A DNA stretch of 64,000 nucleotides from NCBI GenBank assembly GCA_019973155.2, contig BPQB01000005.1, positions 186,001 through 250,000 of the forward strand, given 5' to 3'. The position numbers were made by a program, and so were the translations under genes. Source of the stretch: Phanerochaete sordida (taxonomy: Eukaryota > Basidiomycota > Agaricomycetes > Polyporales > Phanerochaetaceae). This document shows, in pieces, positions 1-10,944 of the stretch. The notes under the pieces were generated by a model that searched no databases, was not told the DNA's origin, and saw only the letters and a program-made list of their open reading frames with translations. How positions within the stretch are numbered: the first letter of the stretch is position 1; the number at the start of each line of letters is the position of its first letter.

Positions 1-740
1 TCCTCGAGGAGCACGTTATGCCGGCCTCCACTTCGCTCTAATCTAATTTACGCCCGCTCTCACTTGGTGTGCTCCGCAGGTGTCGCATTTGTATTATTAT
101 CGTCATGTACGCATCGCCCTGTCTCGCTAGCTCTGTATCTGGAATCCCACCTCGCCTTCGCTATCCACCCTCTCCACGCGTGCCCCAGGCCCCCCGCTGC
201 GCGCCCGTCCCAATTTTCTGCGCAGCGGCACGCGTGCGACCGCGCACACGGATGCGGCGCGCGTGCAGGCTTGGCAGCGACGCGACGAGAGCGCGCACCC
301 CGAAGAGGCAGCGTCCGGCGCGCGCCCTGGGAAGCGGCCTGCTCCCCGGACAGCTCCCATGCGCCGGGCTCCCACAGGCACCCACACCCGACGCGCGACA
401 GCCTCCGGAGATCAGACGTCGCGGCTGCGCACGCCCGCGCGCCGTCATCCGCACCCGGCGGCCTTCGCCTGCGCCACACGCGCCCTCGGACGCGTGCGCC
501 CGGGGCCTCGCTGGCGTCCGCTTGCGGGCAGACGCGCCCACGGCGGGCGGCGCCCCTCGCTGCTCGCTGCGCGGCGGCTGATGAATCGCTTATAAATATT
601 GCGTCTATCTATGGAGTACAGGAGGGCGTGTGCGACGAAGGGGCCCGGAACGGGCATGCGTATTAGGGGTGCAGTGCGTGGCTATAGTAGTACATGTGCC
701 CCGGACCAAGCGAAGAGAGTGCATAGACGTGGGAGCCCGT
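1..740. other. GC-rich stretch downstream of the TmpA-like gene, no gene recognised
   Basis: All six frames contain Arg/Ala/Pro-rich open stretches between about 160 and 580. These overlap in opposite directions, as expected from high GC content rather than real coding. A TATAAATATT string lies at about 591-600 on the + strand, but no credible gene follows it. This stretch probably carries the 3' UTR of the minus-strand gene ending at 741 plus intergenic DNA. Confidence 0.4.
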
Positions 741-2980
741 CTAGAAGTCCCACAGGGTGCCGAAGCACGGGATGCCTGCCTCCTTGCAGCCCTAGAAGCA
801 CGCCGCGTGAGTGGAGGCCCCCGGGAGAAGAGGCCAGCGGTGGGACGCACCTGCATCATCTCGGAGTTGCCGATGTAGTTCGAGGTGATGAAGACGACTG
901 GGGGCGGCGTCAGCAGCCGTGTCTGCGCGTGCCGCAGGTGCGCGTACCTTCTGCCTGCCACGAGTGGTAGACCTCGCTGAGGATCTTCATCGTGTCTGGG
1001 CGGCCGCCGCGCACTTTGCTGTCCCAGAGCAGCAGGCGCTCCGGCTCGATGTGCCGGTGGATGAGCCCGCTGATCGTGGGCCCGAAGGTCTTCTCCTGGT
1101 CAGAACCTGCACGGGCGATCAGCGTCCTGCCAGCACCCTCGAGCTTCTCGTGGGCAAACTTACCAATCCAAATGAGATACCTAGAAGCGATAGTGTAATC
1201 GTCAGCGGCAGCCAATAGCGCGCGTGCGCAGGATACGCACCAGTACGGGGATTGGATGCACGTCGAGAGGGCCGCGCCGATGCCTGTGCCCGTGCAGATA
1301 CGGATACCGCGCTTGTAGAGCGTGCTCGTGTTCGACACGCCGGCGAACTGCGCGTCGTCAGCCGCACCGCTCGAGCCTCCTCAAGACCGTGCGCACCTTG
1401 AGCTCGCGCGTCCAGAGCGTCTTCGGCGGGTCGTTCACGAGGCTACGCGTGAAGTCGCCCTGGACACCGCAGATGAGGTAGTGGTACTTGGCGTGCGTGC
1501 CCTCGCTGCGGACCGTGCGTCAGCGCCACAGGGCTCCTGCGCATGCTCCGCCGGCACTCACGAGATGATGCCGAACGCGTGGTACTCCTTCACGGCGCTG
1601 CGGCTGATACGGCCCAGCAGACCCTGCTGCATGCCGCGGCGGAAGCGCACGATGGCGACCTTGGGAGACGGCTGCGCGCGCGTGGGGCTCAGCACGGTGC
1701 ATTATCGCAGGCACGAGCGTGTACGCACCAGCTCGATATCGACCGGCACCTCGCGGGTGCAGATCCATGGGAGTGCGATGCTGACAGGGGTAAGGCTCAG
1801 AGAAGCTGGGGCGGCAGAGCGAATAGCAGGAACTTACAAGGTCGTCATGCCCAGCACGAACCAGAAGTTCTGCTGCCGGACGAAGTGGACGCCGTTGAGG
1901 TTCCACGTCTGCGTGGCGGGCTCCCAGATGTCGGTGAGGAGCGTGAAAGACCCTGCGCACCGCAAATGTCAGAGCTACGGCCATGTTATCGCATTAAATT
2001 TAGACGCACATGTCAGGAACAGGCCGGTCCAGCCCACGAAACGGTGGTGACGTTCGAAGACACTGGGTAGGACTGTCAGCTTTGGGCTGCGGCTTGCCAT
2101 TGGCTGAACTCACTTGTGGTGCGTGTTGCGGACCCACGGAATGGCAGCGCAGGCCGTGAGGAAGACGGTGATGTTCGTGATCACGCCGATGACAAGCAGC
2201 GACGTGTGTTCGAACGGACGCTGCCCGTACACCGTGATAACCTGGTAGAGGAGCCAGGCAATACCCGAGACAGCGCAGCCCGAGTGGATGCCCCCGAGGT
2301 GCTGCCGTAGTCGTTAGACATGCTTCCAGCAGGCCGGCGCCGGGTACGTACCTGGAGAACCGACGTGCAGCCAAGCCGCCACTTAAGGGGCGTCCACTGA
2401 TAAACCTCGTCAGATCGCTGGAACATCCACGGACGATGGATGCACGTTACCTTGGCAAAGAATGTGTTAACGAATAGATACAGAAGACGGCCGAAGATCT
2501 CGTTGCGCATCAAGATCGCAAAGTTGAAGTTCGCGGTGACGATGGCACCCTGGTACTTCACGGCGTATGGCCAGTGGCCGGACGCCGCCAGGCCGAGGCC
2601 GATCATGTTCAGCGAGAACGCGATGGTAAAGAGCTTCCTGATCCGAACGTCAGCCGTGACGCACTCGAGTCTAGGCACGGAGCCGGTAATCACCTGTAGG
2701 TGTTGAACCAGAGCTGCCAGAGAATCCATTTCGACACCTTCTTCTTTGGCTTCGGTGCTGGCTTGGGGCGGTTCACGGCAGCGGGGGTGTCCTTCTCCTT
2801 CGTGAGTTCCGCGACGGGGAGCGCAGAGACCTGGGCGAGATCCTTCTTCTCGTCCGGATACAGGTCCTTCTTCTCGTCTTTGGGGTACGCGAACTCGAGG
2901 CGACGGGGCATCTCAGAGTCCATCGTTCCCTTCTCCGCTTCGGAGTAAGCGGGGGCGGCGTCTCGCTGTGTCGCAGACAT
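741..2980 (-). CDS. tmpA: TmpA-like integral membrane oxidoreductase (ferric-reductase/NRPS-like membrane family)
   Basis: Fourteen exons give 508 aa: 2980-2694, 2637-2451, 2396-2352, 2301-2114, 2062-2010, 1952-1838, 1780-1729, 1671-1562, 1505-1397, 1347-1241, 1180-1164, 1106-948, 897-851 and 791-741. All junctions keep phase, and exon 11 is only 17 nt. A Lys/Pro-rich cytosolic head (to about residue 90) is followed by several hydrophobic segments and then a soluble nucleotide-binding-like half with RGIRICTGTGIGAALSTCIQ (about 394-413) and WIGSDQEKTFGPT. These motifs are shared with the TmpA family. In Aspergillus nidulans, TmpA is a membrane flavoprotein linked to a sporulation signal; other members are annotated NRPS-like or ferric-reductase-like. 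The substrate is unknown, so a role in signalling is inference. A TATAAG box lies about 105 nt upstream of the start. Confidence 0.85.
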
Positions 2981-3081
2981 GTTGCTCGCTTGTCTGGGTG
3001 CAGGAGCGCAGGAGCGGGGTGCCTTGTGGCGGGTGAGAGGGGGATGCGGAGCCGGGAGTCTGTCCTCGCGAGCCCGAGGTA

Positions 3082-3087
3082 CTTATA
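3082..3087 (-). promoter_or_regulatory. TATA box of the TmpA-like gene
   Basis: Read on the minus strand the string is TATAAG inside GGCTATAAGT. It lies about 105 nt upstream of the ATG at 2980, in an otherwise GC-rich region. Confidence 0.5.
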
Positions 3088-3094
3088 GCCCGCA

Positions 3095-5110
3095 CCGTGG
3101 GGGCGCAGATCGCGGCGGCCCAGGAAAGCAGGTCGCACGCAGGCAGGTACGCGCGCACGAGTCATCGCCCGGGCCATGCGCGCAGAACGGGGGGACCGCT
3201 CTCAGGCCCACCTGGAATCGACTCCAATCCCATGGTGCATCGGTGGCATACCTCGGTACTGGGGCGAGCGATCGTTCCGAGGCCGCATAGCCAACCCCTC
3301 GTCAAATTGCACGAGAGAGTTTGCGCAAAAAAGGCAGCCTGCCGTCGGCGAAGGAGCGCGGTTTCAAATATCGTGCCCGTCGTCCCAGGCAGTCGGGACT
3401 GGATTGATGTTACGGTAGCATAGTGGAGCGGAAACCTAAGCCCTGCGGCATCATTCTTGTAAACGCGTACACAGGACCTCGAGACGCATCAGCGCCTCCC
3501 GCCATCGAGGGGAATATAGTACCGGTACCGGAGATGGGATTCCCAACCGTGTTGGATGCGCTTCCGTTAACGGTGAAGCTCGCCGGGATCAGTGAGAAGG
3601 CACCAAGGGTGGAAGCAACATCGCAAGGCAGCAGTGGGTGCTGGTTTCCGCATGCACCTGCATGCGTGTTAATGCCCTTTCGAGGGAAAGACCGAAAAAA
3701 CCCGGGTTGAGCACGATTTTCTCATGGGCCATCCTCAACGTTCCCAGGCGCACCGCATAGGTCGTCTATTCGCGACGGGGACAACGGGCCCGGCGTCGTC
3801 GGGCGAGATGATCGAACGATGGCAGAGAAATGAGCCTGGCTACGTCGACGGGGACACATCCGCCACAAGAGGCAAACGGATGGCCTTATCGCAGTTCATG
3901 CCAGGCTATGACCTAGAGGGAAGATCGAAACGCATGTCAGTGAAGTGGATTGGTCATCGGCTGTCCGCATCAGGGCTTGCTGCGCACCCTGTCAAGCAGC
4001 GAGCCCAGGGACGGCCCGCCGATGCTGTCCGCCTGTGCCGACGTCGTGGTCTTGGGGAAAGAGCATTCGGTTGCCATTTCCGGCTTCCAGTGCGCGGAAG
4101 CGGCAGATGCCGCGCGTGTAGCGCTCAGCCACGAAGGTGATGCGACCTTCTCACTCCTTCTCAGCTTCGCCACTGCTTCGCCAGGCTTGAGAGCACGCGC
4201 AGAGTCGTCGTTGGCTTGGCTAATGCGCTGCTTCATAGCAGCACGCATCATATCGTATGTGATAACTTTCTAGCTGCGCGATCTGTTGCTGCAGGCGTGT
4301 CGACTCGGCGCGACTCGGCGAAACTGTCGCCGTTGGGAGATAGCCTTCACGGTGGCCATGTCATGACAAACGCGTGTCGGGGCCGCGTGTAGGTCCTGTC
4401 TGGGTCGGACGAAGCGGACGAGGCACGTTCAGTGCTTGTGCGATGCCGACATGGAGGCAAAGGCTGAGAGGATGCGCCATCGGGGGCCGTGTCGCGTCTG
4501 GTGGAATTCGGCCATCGCCTGGGACCAGGCCGATGACAGTCGGCGGCGGCAGTAGCCTGAGGACGACAGCCGACCCCGCGTGCGACGGCGTGCATCGCCT
4601 TTTTTGCCCATCGCACCCTGGAGCGGCCCCTTCCGCAGAGCCATCAGTGCGCAGATCAGTGCCTTGATGCGCCCCGGGCGTCAGCTGGCCCTCGCCGGCC
4701 CTCTGCGGCGGCGCTTGCATCTTGCACCAACACCGCGACTTTGCTCGGGGCGCGTGCAACGGACTCGCCCTCGCGTGAGCCTGCTGCTGCTCAGACTGCC
4801 GCAGCGGACGTAGCACCTACCTTTCCACGCTGCGAAGCCATTTCTGATGCTCGCGGGCCGGGAGACGTGATACAGTACGTGCAGAGTACAGCCGTGAACC
4901 TTCCCATTTCCCACTCACCCGACAGTCGTCAGACTTTCTCGGCCGCAAATGCGCCTGTGTAGGTGATACCCGTCTCGCAAATGAACGACCCACGTGTGAT
5001 CCGCCGCGCAAGTGATAGACTAAGGACCCAGAGAAGTCGCGCGAACCGCTGCCCGAACACCGTCAGCGTGTGCCAGAACATAAGCCGCCTGAGCTGATCG
5101 CGCCGCGACG
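3095..5110. other. 2 kb intergenic region, no recognisable gene
   Basis: Only short ORFs of about 100 aa or fewer with no family resemblance occur here, for example + strand 3423-3710 and - strand 3970-4251. I could not join them into a spliced model with consistent phase. A perfect tandem 10-mer lies at 4301-4320. The region separates two divergently transcribed accessory genes, so it probably holds both promoters, possibly with a degraded gene. Confidence 0.35.
4301..4320. repeat. Perfect tandem duplication of a 10-mer
   Basis: CGACTCGGCG occurs twice in direct succession. It is too short to be a mobile-element footprint by itself. Confidence 0.8.
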
Positions 5111-5120
5111 GACTCCCGAC

Positions 5121-5127
5121 TATATGA
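5121..5127 (+). promoter_or_regulatory. TATA-like box of the dioxygenase-like gene
   Basis: TATATGA lies about 60 nt upstream of the ATG at 5186 in a GC-rich context, a plausible core promoter position. Confidence 0.4.
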
Positions 5128-5185
5128 GGCCCCGCTCGCATTGCTGCGACTTTGCTCACCAGCACCGCCCAGGCTCTGCAGCACA

Positions 5186-6119
5186 ATGGAGGACGCGGAC
5201 GACTCTCCCTCGAGTCCCAAGGAAGTGGTCACTTTCTCTGCGAAAGTGCTCTCGCGCCTGCTCACGGTGCTCGCGATGTTCACATACGAGAGCCCGTTCC
5301 TCTGGCACTGGCTTTCAGGCCGCAAGAACCCCAGGGCCGACCTCGCAGGTGGGCGTTTTGCCGTTAAGCTTCGTGAGGGCACTGACGGACAGCCCTACTA
5401 GGTCCGTATCACATTATCGGTGCGCCTGACCGCCAGCTCGAGGAAGGGAAGGCACTTCTCGCGACAAAGAAGGAGCTCGAGAGTGCGTCCCACGCCCCAC
5501 AGCCCAACCCTCCCCTGACGCCTTCCCAGCATTCACCCCGTTCGTGCTCTCCCTGCGCGTCCGGCGCGCAGACGGCTCCGCGGTGCCGCACGCGACGGTC
5601 GACTGGTGGCAGGCCGACGGCGCGGGCCGCTACAGCCACGCGACGTACCGCCTCCGCGGGACGTTCGCCACCGACGCGCACGGCGCCGCCAGCGTTCTCA
5701 CGGTCGCGCCCGGCAAGTACGGCCCCGCCGCGCACGAGCGCGCGGCCCACTTCCACGCGACGCTCGCGGACCCCGCGCGCGCGGCGCGCCCGCTCACGAC
5801 GCAGCTCTACGTCTGCGCCGGCAACGACGCGCGCGAGCTGCAGCCGGACTTGTGCGTGCCCCCCCCCTCCCCCCTTTTCTGTGCGGGCGCACCGCTGACG
5901 CGACGAGGGCCCAGCCTGAACTTCGTGCGCGCGCCGCGCCCCGCGAACATGCTCGCGGCGCACGCCGTCGGCGGCGCGTGCATGGGCCTCCCGGCGCTGC
6001 GCCCCGACGCGCCCGAGGCCCGCGCGGCGCTCGACTGGTGGGCGGCGCGTCTTGCCGCGCGCGGCGTGGACGCGAGCGTGCGTGCGTGGGCGCAGACGGA
6101 GCTCCGGCTGAATGCCTGA
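5186..6119 (+). CDS. Intradiol ring-cleavage dioxygenase-like protein
   Basis: Four exons (5186-5348, 5402-5482, 5530-5851, 5915-6119) give 256 aa. The core fits the intradiol dioxygenase C-terminal fold: LDVW-like VDWWQADGAGRYS, then YRLRGTFATD, a PGKYGP turn and AHFHA before LTTQLYVC. Intradiol enzymes bind non-haem Fe(III) through two Tyr and two His. The Tyr of GRYS, the Tyr of PGKYGP and the His-x-His of AHFHA are all in place, so catalysis on a catechol-type substrate is plausible. The protein is shorter than classical catechol 1,2-dioxygenases (about 300 aa) and has no clear signal peptide, so it looks intracellular. The third intron has a C-rich tract and a CTGAC branch, with acceptor CCCAG. 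Codon use from 5544 on is almost purely G/C in third position. The exact substrate cannot be read from sequence. Confidence 0.75.
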
Positions 6120-8428
6120 GGGCCTGAGGGCCCCTCGAGGCCCCGGTGCGCTCCCGTGCGCCGCCCCCGTGCCGCGCGCGTGTGCGTCTGCGGTCTGCGC
6201 CCGCCCTGTGCCGCCGCGTGCCGTGCGCAGGTAGTTACCACACCGGCGGGCCGCGCTGGGGCCCCCGCGTCGGCTTACATGGCGCGTGTTCTTGCGCGGA
6301 ATACACTGTACTTGGCTTCGGATTGAGTGCCGTGTGTCGTAGAAAACATGGGCGGCGCCTCTGGCTCGTCCGTGGGTACAGCTGTCTACAATGGTCGTTC
6401 ACCGTTACTTCGTGCAACTTCAAACGGACCCGTACTGAGGGGCGTAGGCTAGGCTCGTCGCTCGCTCCCGCCTCGCCCTCTAGGCCTCGGGACTTCCTTT
6501 CGTGTCCACATCCCGCCCTCTCCTCCGGTACCCTCTTCGCTCTCATCTGACATACCTTGATTCCCAGGCAGACCTTGCCCTTTGCCCCCACAGAAACTTG
6601 GGGCCCGAGCTGCAGCGCTGTTCTCCCTCTCCCTTCAAGGTATCCGTCTTTCTGCTCATTGTATGCGTCTCTGGTGAACTCACTGCCCCAACCCTGACAC
6701 TACAAAGTGCTCTAGTACATCGCTTCGGACAGACCTGCTACGTTGGCGAAGCTTCCTCCTTCGCCCTTGACATCGCCTTTCTCTTCGTACCAGCCGTCGT
6801 AGATCTTCGGCTGACTTTAATACCATCAACTTATGTTTCTGGTAGTACCTCGAAGGTACGCTGTCTCCCCACTCGTTGTATGCGCATCTGCTGAGCTACT
6901 CGTTACAGTCCCGGCCCGCAGCCTGCCCGGTGATGCTGTTCGCCCTGGCTGAGCGGCTTGCCGAAGCGGCACCCTTATGTTCTGTGACATTCCGTCCCAG
7001 GGTAGTCAGTGTTGTGTTCACCTCGGTGTCTGCCCGAACTGATCACCGTCGACGCACCAGGAGCTCTCGCCATCGCTACGCTACGGCACACCCTTACCTC
7101 TGTTCCTCCGTTCATGTGCCCCGAGGCTTGCCGTTCTGTGTCAACTCACGACGCGCCATGTCCCGCCCTTCCCGGACCCTCGCCTCGAGCCTGCAACGAA
7201 CAGCCCGCCAAGCGGCGGCTGCCGCCGCCACCAGAGCCCCGCTGCGCGCTGATGCACCCTCGAGGCGATGACGACGGCCCTCCGGACTCAGGGCTGCCGT
7301 TCTGATGGACTCTGCTCGCCAGGTACTCGGCAGCAACGATCGATGCCGCGTCGACATCATCTCGATTCAATATCGGAGAAGCACCGCGCCAGGCACGGGC
7401 GGGATGTGCGGAAGCAGCCTGCGGCAACGCGAAGACCCCAGGAAGCTCTGGTGGGCTTGTGTGGCCCTCATGCAGCTGAAGGCTCCTTGTAAGTTGCGCG
7501 GCTTATACTTGAATAACAAGGTCTCCAAGTTCTCGTGTACAGCTGGCAGGGCCTCCATACATAGCTTGTGTTATCAAGCAAGCGAATTATAGTAGGCAAG
7601 GTGACATTTCCGTATAGTCTGATGTGTACGTATTGTGTGATTTATCATTTTGCAGCAGCATGGCAGGGACACAGCTCGGCGTGGCTTCAGGCACGCCGCT
7701 GCCAAGGTCGCTGAGGTCGCGGACGGCTCAGCGGTCCTCTTACGCCATGTCTGGCGTGGACTGCGTGCGTATACGGTTGGTCGTGGCCGACTGTCCATTC
7801 CTAACACCACGTATGCGCAGAGCCTTGCGCTGTGCACCAGGAATAGTCAATATCCAGTCAAATTCGGAGGGGCACTTCCGGGGGTCGTCCAGGCCCGAGG
7901 ACTGTCCCACGTATATTGTGCTCATCAGGGCATGCTTGCGGCGGATTGGTCGGGCACCTGGCGGAATCAGCGAAGGCAGCGCGGACCGCCTGGCGACGGC
8001 GAGGGCTGCTGCAAAGGGAACAAGGACATTGCCATATATGGCAGGCGTGGTAGTTGGGCCGCCTTGTGGGAAAGCGATGGCCGCCGGCCGTTCTGCCCAG
8101 GAATTCCCCGTCTGCAGCCAGTTTTGCCTTCGCCCGTCTGCGCTGCACGCGCCTTGTTCCCCGTTCGTGCCTCTGGCCCTGTTTACGCCGCGGAAGCCTC
8201 TCATATGCTCTGCCGCTCCCGCGCACGCTGTTCCTGACCACCATCTCTCCCCTGACAAGCTCTCCCCGTTCCAGGCCTGCAGGCACGGCCGGTTCTGCAG
8301 CGCAGGTACTTAAGGCTCTCCGGGCCTCACAAGCCAGTACGTCGCCCGCAGCCGTCCCCAACTGCGCCACACCGCGCACTCACGCGACCGCCCGCTCACA
8401 GTATACTCTTCTAATTCTTCGTGCAACC
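6120..8428. other. 2.3 kb intergenic region, no recognisable gene
   Basis: The longest reading frame here (+ strand 7624-8313) starts without a clear promoter, overlaps open antisense frames and has no family features, so I do not call it. Two loosely similar segments, around 6635-6690 and 6850-6900, share AAGGTA and TTGTATGCG words but are too diverged to call a repeat. The last few hundred bases must hold the carboxylesterase promoter. Confidence 0.35.
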
Positions 8429-10421
8429 ATGGTCCACTTCGGCGCGCTCCTCTCTGCGCTTCTCCTTGCGTCCGCCGCCGCGGCCTCGCCAATCGTTTCC
8501 CCCAGAACCCACCTCAGCTTCCCGCCCGTGCCCGTCACGGCCAAGGGCCTCCTCTGCCGCGTCCCCATCCCGATCGTCCAGCAGGTCCTGTGCCCGCGCG
8601 CCGGCTCGGCCAACCCGAGCGTGAACACGCCACTCGGCGCCGCACAGGGCGTCGCGGACGCGAACGGCGCGGTGCGCTTTGCTGTGCGCTATGGCCAGGC
8701 TGCCCGCTGGCAGCCGTCGTCGGTCGTAACCTCCTGGCAGTTCCCGTACGTCCGTCTCACGGGCGGTCTTGCGTACTCTGACGATTATGAATCAGAAATG
8801 GCAACGCGAACGCATCGGAGCTCCCGCTTGCGTGTCCACAGTTCAATATCGACGACTCTGCAATGTCCGAGGACTGCCTGTCCATGCTCATCTACGTCCC
8901 GAACACCGTCACCCCCGGCAGCAATGCCCCGACCCTTTTGTGGTACGTCAATTACTTTTTTGCGCCGTTGTGGCGCTGAAAATAAATGTTGTGGGGCAGG
9001 ATACACGGAGGTTCCTTCACTGCGGGCTCGGCGACAGGCCCTGGCTTGGACGGCTCAAGCTTGGCCGCAGCGACCAACTCGATAGTTGCTGTTGTGCAGT
9101 ATCGTCTTGGTGTGGTGAGCCTTGTATTCAGACCGAATTTTCTACAGCGGATATTAACGGCTATTGATAGCTCGGCCTTGTATCTCCCAATGGGCAGACC
9201 AACCTCGCAGCAAAGGACATTATGACCGGACTCAGCTTCCTTCAGAAGGTTCTGCCAAGCTTTGGCGGTAGCTCATCCAAGATCACGCTTGCTGGACAGA
9301 GCTCAGGTGCCAACCTGATCCGTGGACTCCTGGCCATCCCGTCCGCGCAGTCGCTCTTCCAGTCCGCCATCCTCCAGTCAGATCCGATGGTGAGCTGCCG
9401 TTATTGTACGAATTTCATCGCGCCTTGTGCTAACTTTAGCTACCTTACCAGGACTACGGCTTCCTCTCCGCTGGCGCGCAGCAGACCCTGCAAAATTTCT
9501 TCATCAAGCAGCTGCCGTGCTCGTCATCTGACACCACTTGTCTCAACAAGCTTTCTATCGACACCATCCTCGGCGCCCAGGACAGTCTTATCAATAGCGC
9601 GTTTAGCTTGGACCCGTCTACGGGCGCCGGCGAGCCTATCCGTCTTGTTCACGACGGCTCGCTCATCACCTCGCCGCTCGACGGCACCGCGCCGTTCCCG
9701 CACGTGTCGAAGCCCGTCCTCGTCACCAACGTCAAGAACGAGGCGGGGCTGTCCATCTACGGCAGCACGCCGCCGATCACCGTCTCGGACTACGAGGGCG
9801 CGGTGTCGTCGGCGTTCGGCACGCAGCCCGGGGCCGCGATCCTGCAGAACGTGAACTACGCCGTCGCGACGCTCGCCAGCGCGAGCGGCACGGACGTCGC
9901 GTCGACGCAGGACGAGCGCCCGACGCTCGAGCGGCTCGGCACGGACCAGATCTGGCGCTGCCCGACGTGGACGTTCGCGCGCAACTGGGTCGGCGGCGGC
10001 GGCCGCGCGTTCGTCGGCCTCTACGTCGTCGGCGCGAGCTACCCCGGCAACACCGACATCACCGCGTTCTGCGGCGAGAACGGCGTCGTGTGCCACCAGG
10101 ACGACATCGAGATCGTCGTACGTCGCCCCGCGCGCCCTTGTGTCTGCCCGTTGTGCTCACGGTTGTTGTTTTTAGTTCGGCACGGCCCCGAGCCCGAATG
10201 CCCCGCAGGCTGCGCTCATCGCCGAGATGCAGGCGCGGTACAAGGCCTTCCTCAACACGGGCAATCCCAACGTGCCCGGGCACGCGACCTGGAACGCCGC
10301 CACCACAGGCGACGTGCACGCCCTCACCCTCGGCGGCTCTGGCGAAGTCGCCGCCGGGGGCTGCGACCCGTCCTTCTTCGGCAAGATCGTCCCCTACGAC
10401 TACCAGCTCTTCGGTATTTAA
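8429..10421 (+). CDS. Secreted type-B carboxylesterase/lipase
   Basis: Six exons (8429-8745, 8796-8942, 9000-9114, 9171-9389, 9452-10117, 10176-10421) give 569 aa. The N-terminus is a classical signal peptide (Met, then a Leu/Ala-rich core to about residue 19), so the enzyme is probably secreted. Family signatures are SEDCLSMLIYVP (about 130-141), the oxyanion-hole WIHGGSF (155-161) and the nucleophile elbow GQSSG (235-239), giving Ser237. By analogy with Candida rugosa lipase, the other triad members would be Glu363 in NEAGLSIY and His481 in HQDDIEIVFG. All three are present, so the enzyme should be active. Type-B members hydrolyse carboxylic esters, including lipids and sterol esters; the substrate here is unknown. 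The start was chosen at the ATG directly before the signal peptide. The next gene converges on it. Confidence 0.93.
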
Positions 10422-10944
10422 TCAGCTTCATCTCCGCGTTTCCCTGCTTTCGACGTTACAGTCCCCTTGTTTTCGAACCTAATCCTTGCCGGTATGGACT
10501 TCCTCCACTGTGAGGTCACCCTTGTAGCATTACTATTTTAATCTCCTTTAGGGTTTCGGTAGTAACTTGGTGGTTTCTTCTTCGCGTCGTTTTCATCTGA
10601 ACTTCTTGGACATTCTGACCAGTAGAGCTCCACACTCATTCATATCTTGACACCTCTCAGCCTGCGAGCCCCCCTGTAGCCTAGCTGTATAGACACTTCG
10701 TTTTCAACGAAGCCGTTACGACCGATCCGATGTAGCCCACGCCTTCTCCGAATACAATACGTTTGCCCTAGTCAACCAAGGCACTGCTAGTGATATGAAT
10801 CGCCCTCTGAAGTCGAACAAAGTCCTCTTGTAGTACAAGAAGCGTTGCCTAAGGATACAAATGCAATAAGAACCAATAAGTACAACATAGGGTAGTAGGC
10901 GACGGAGAAGAAAAGTAGTTCCAATGGCTGTCAAAGTGCTGGTA
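10422..10944. other. Convergent 3' region between the carboxylesterase and NDC80
   Basis: AT-richer DNA without a supported ORF. It lies between the stop codons of two convergent genes and probably contains both 3' UTRs and polyadenylation sites. Confidence 0.5.

Noticed and set aside
64..666. Overlapping ORFs of up to 200 codons near the left edge
   Set aside because: Several frames on both strands are open at once in very GC-rich DNA; the composition is Arg/Ala/Pro/Cys with no domain.
6635..6900. Two loosely similar segments that might be a direct repeat
   Set aside because: Similarity is limited to short words with many mismatches and could be chance.
7624..8313. 229-codon + strand ORF upstream of the carboxylesterase
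   Set aside because: No recognisable domain, overlapping open frames on both strands, and it runs into the esterase promoter.
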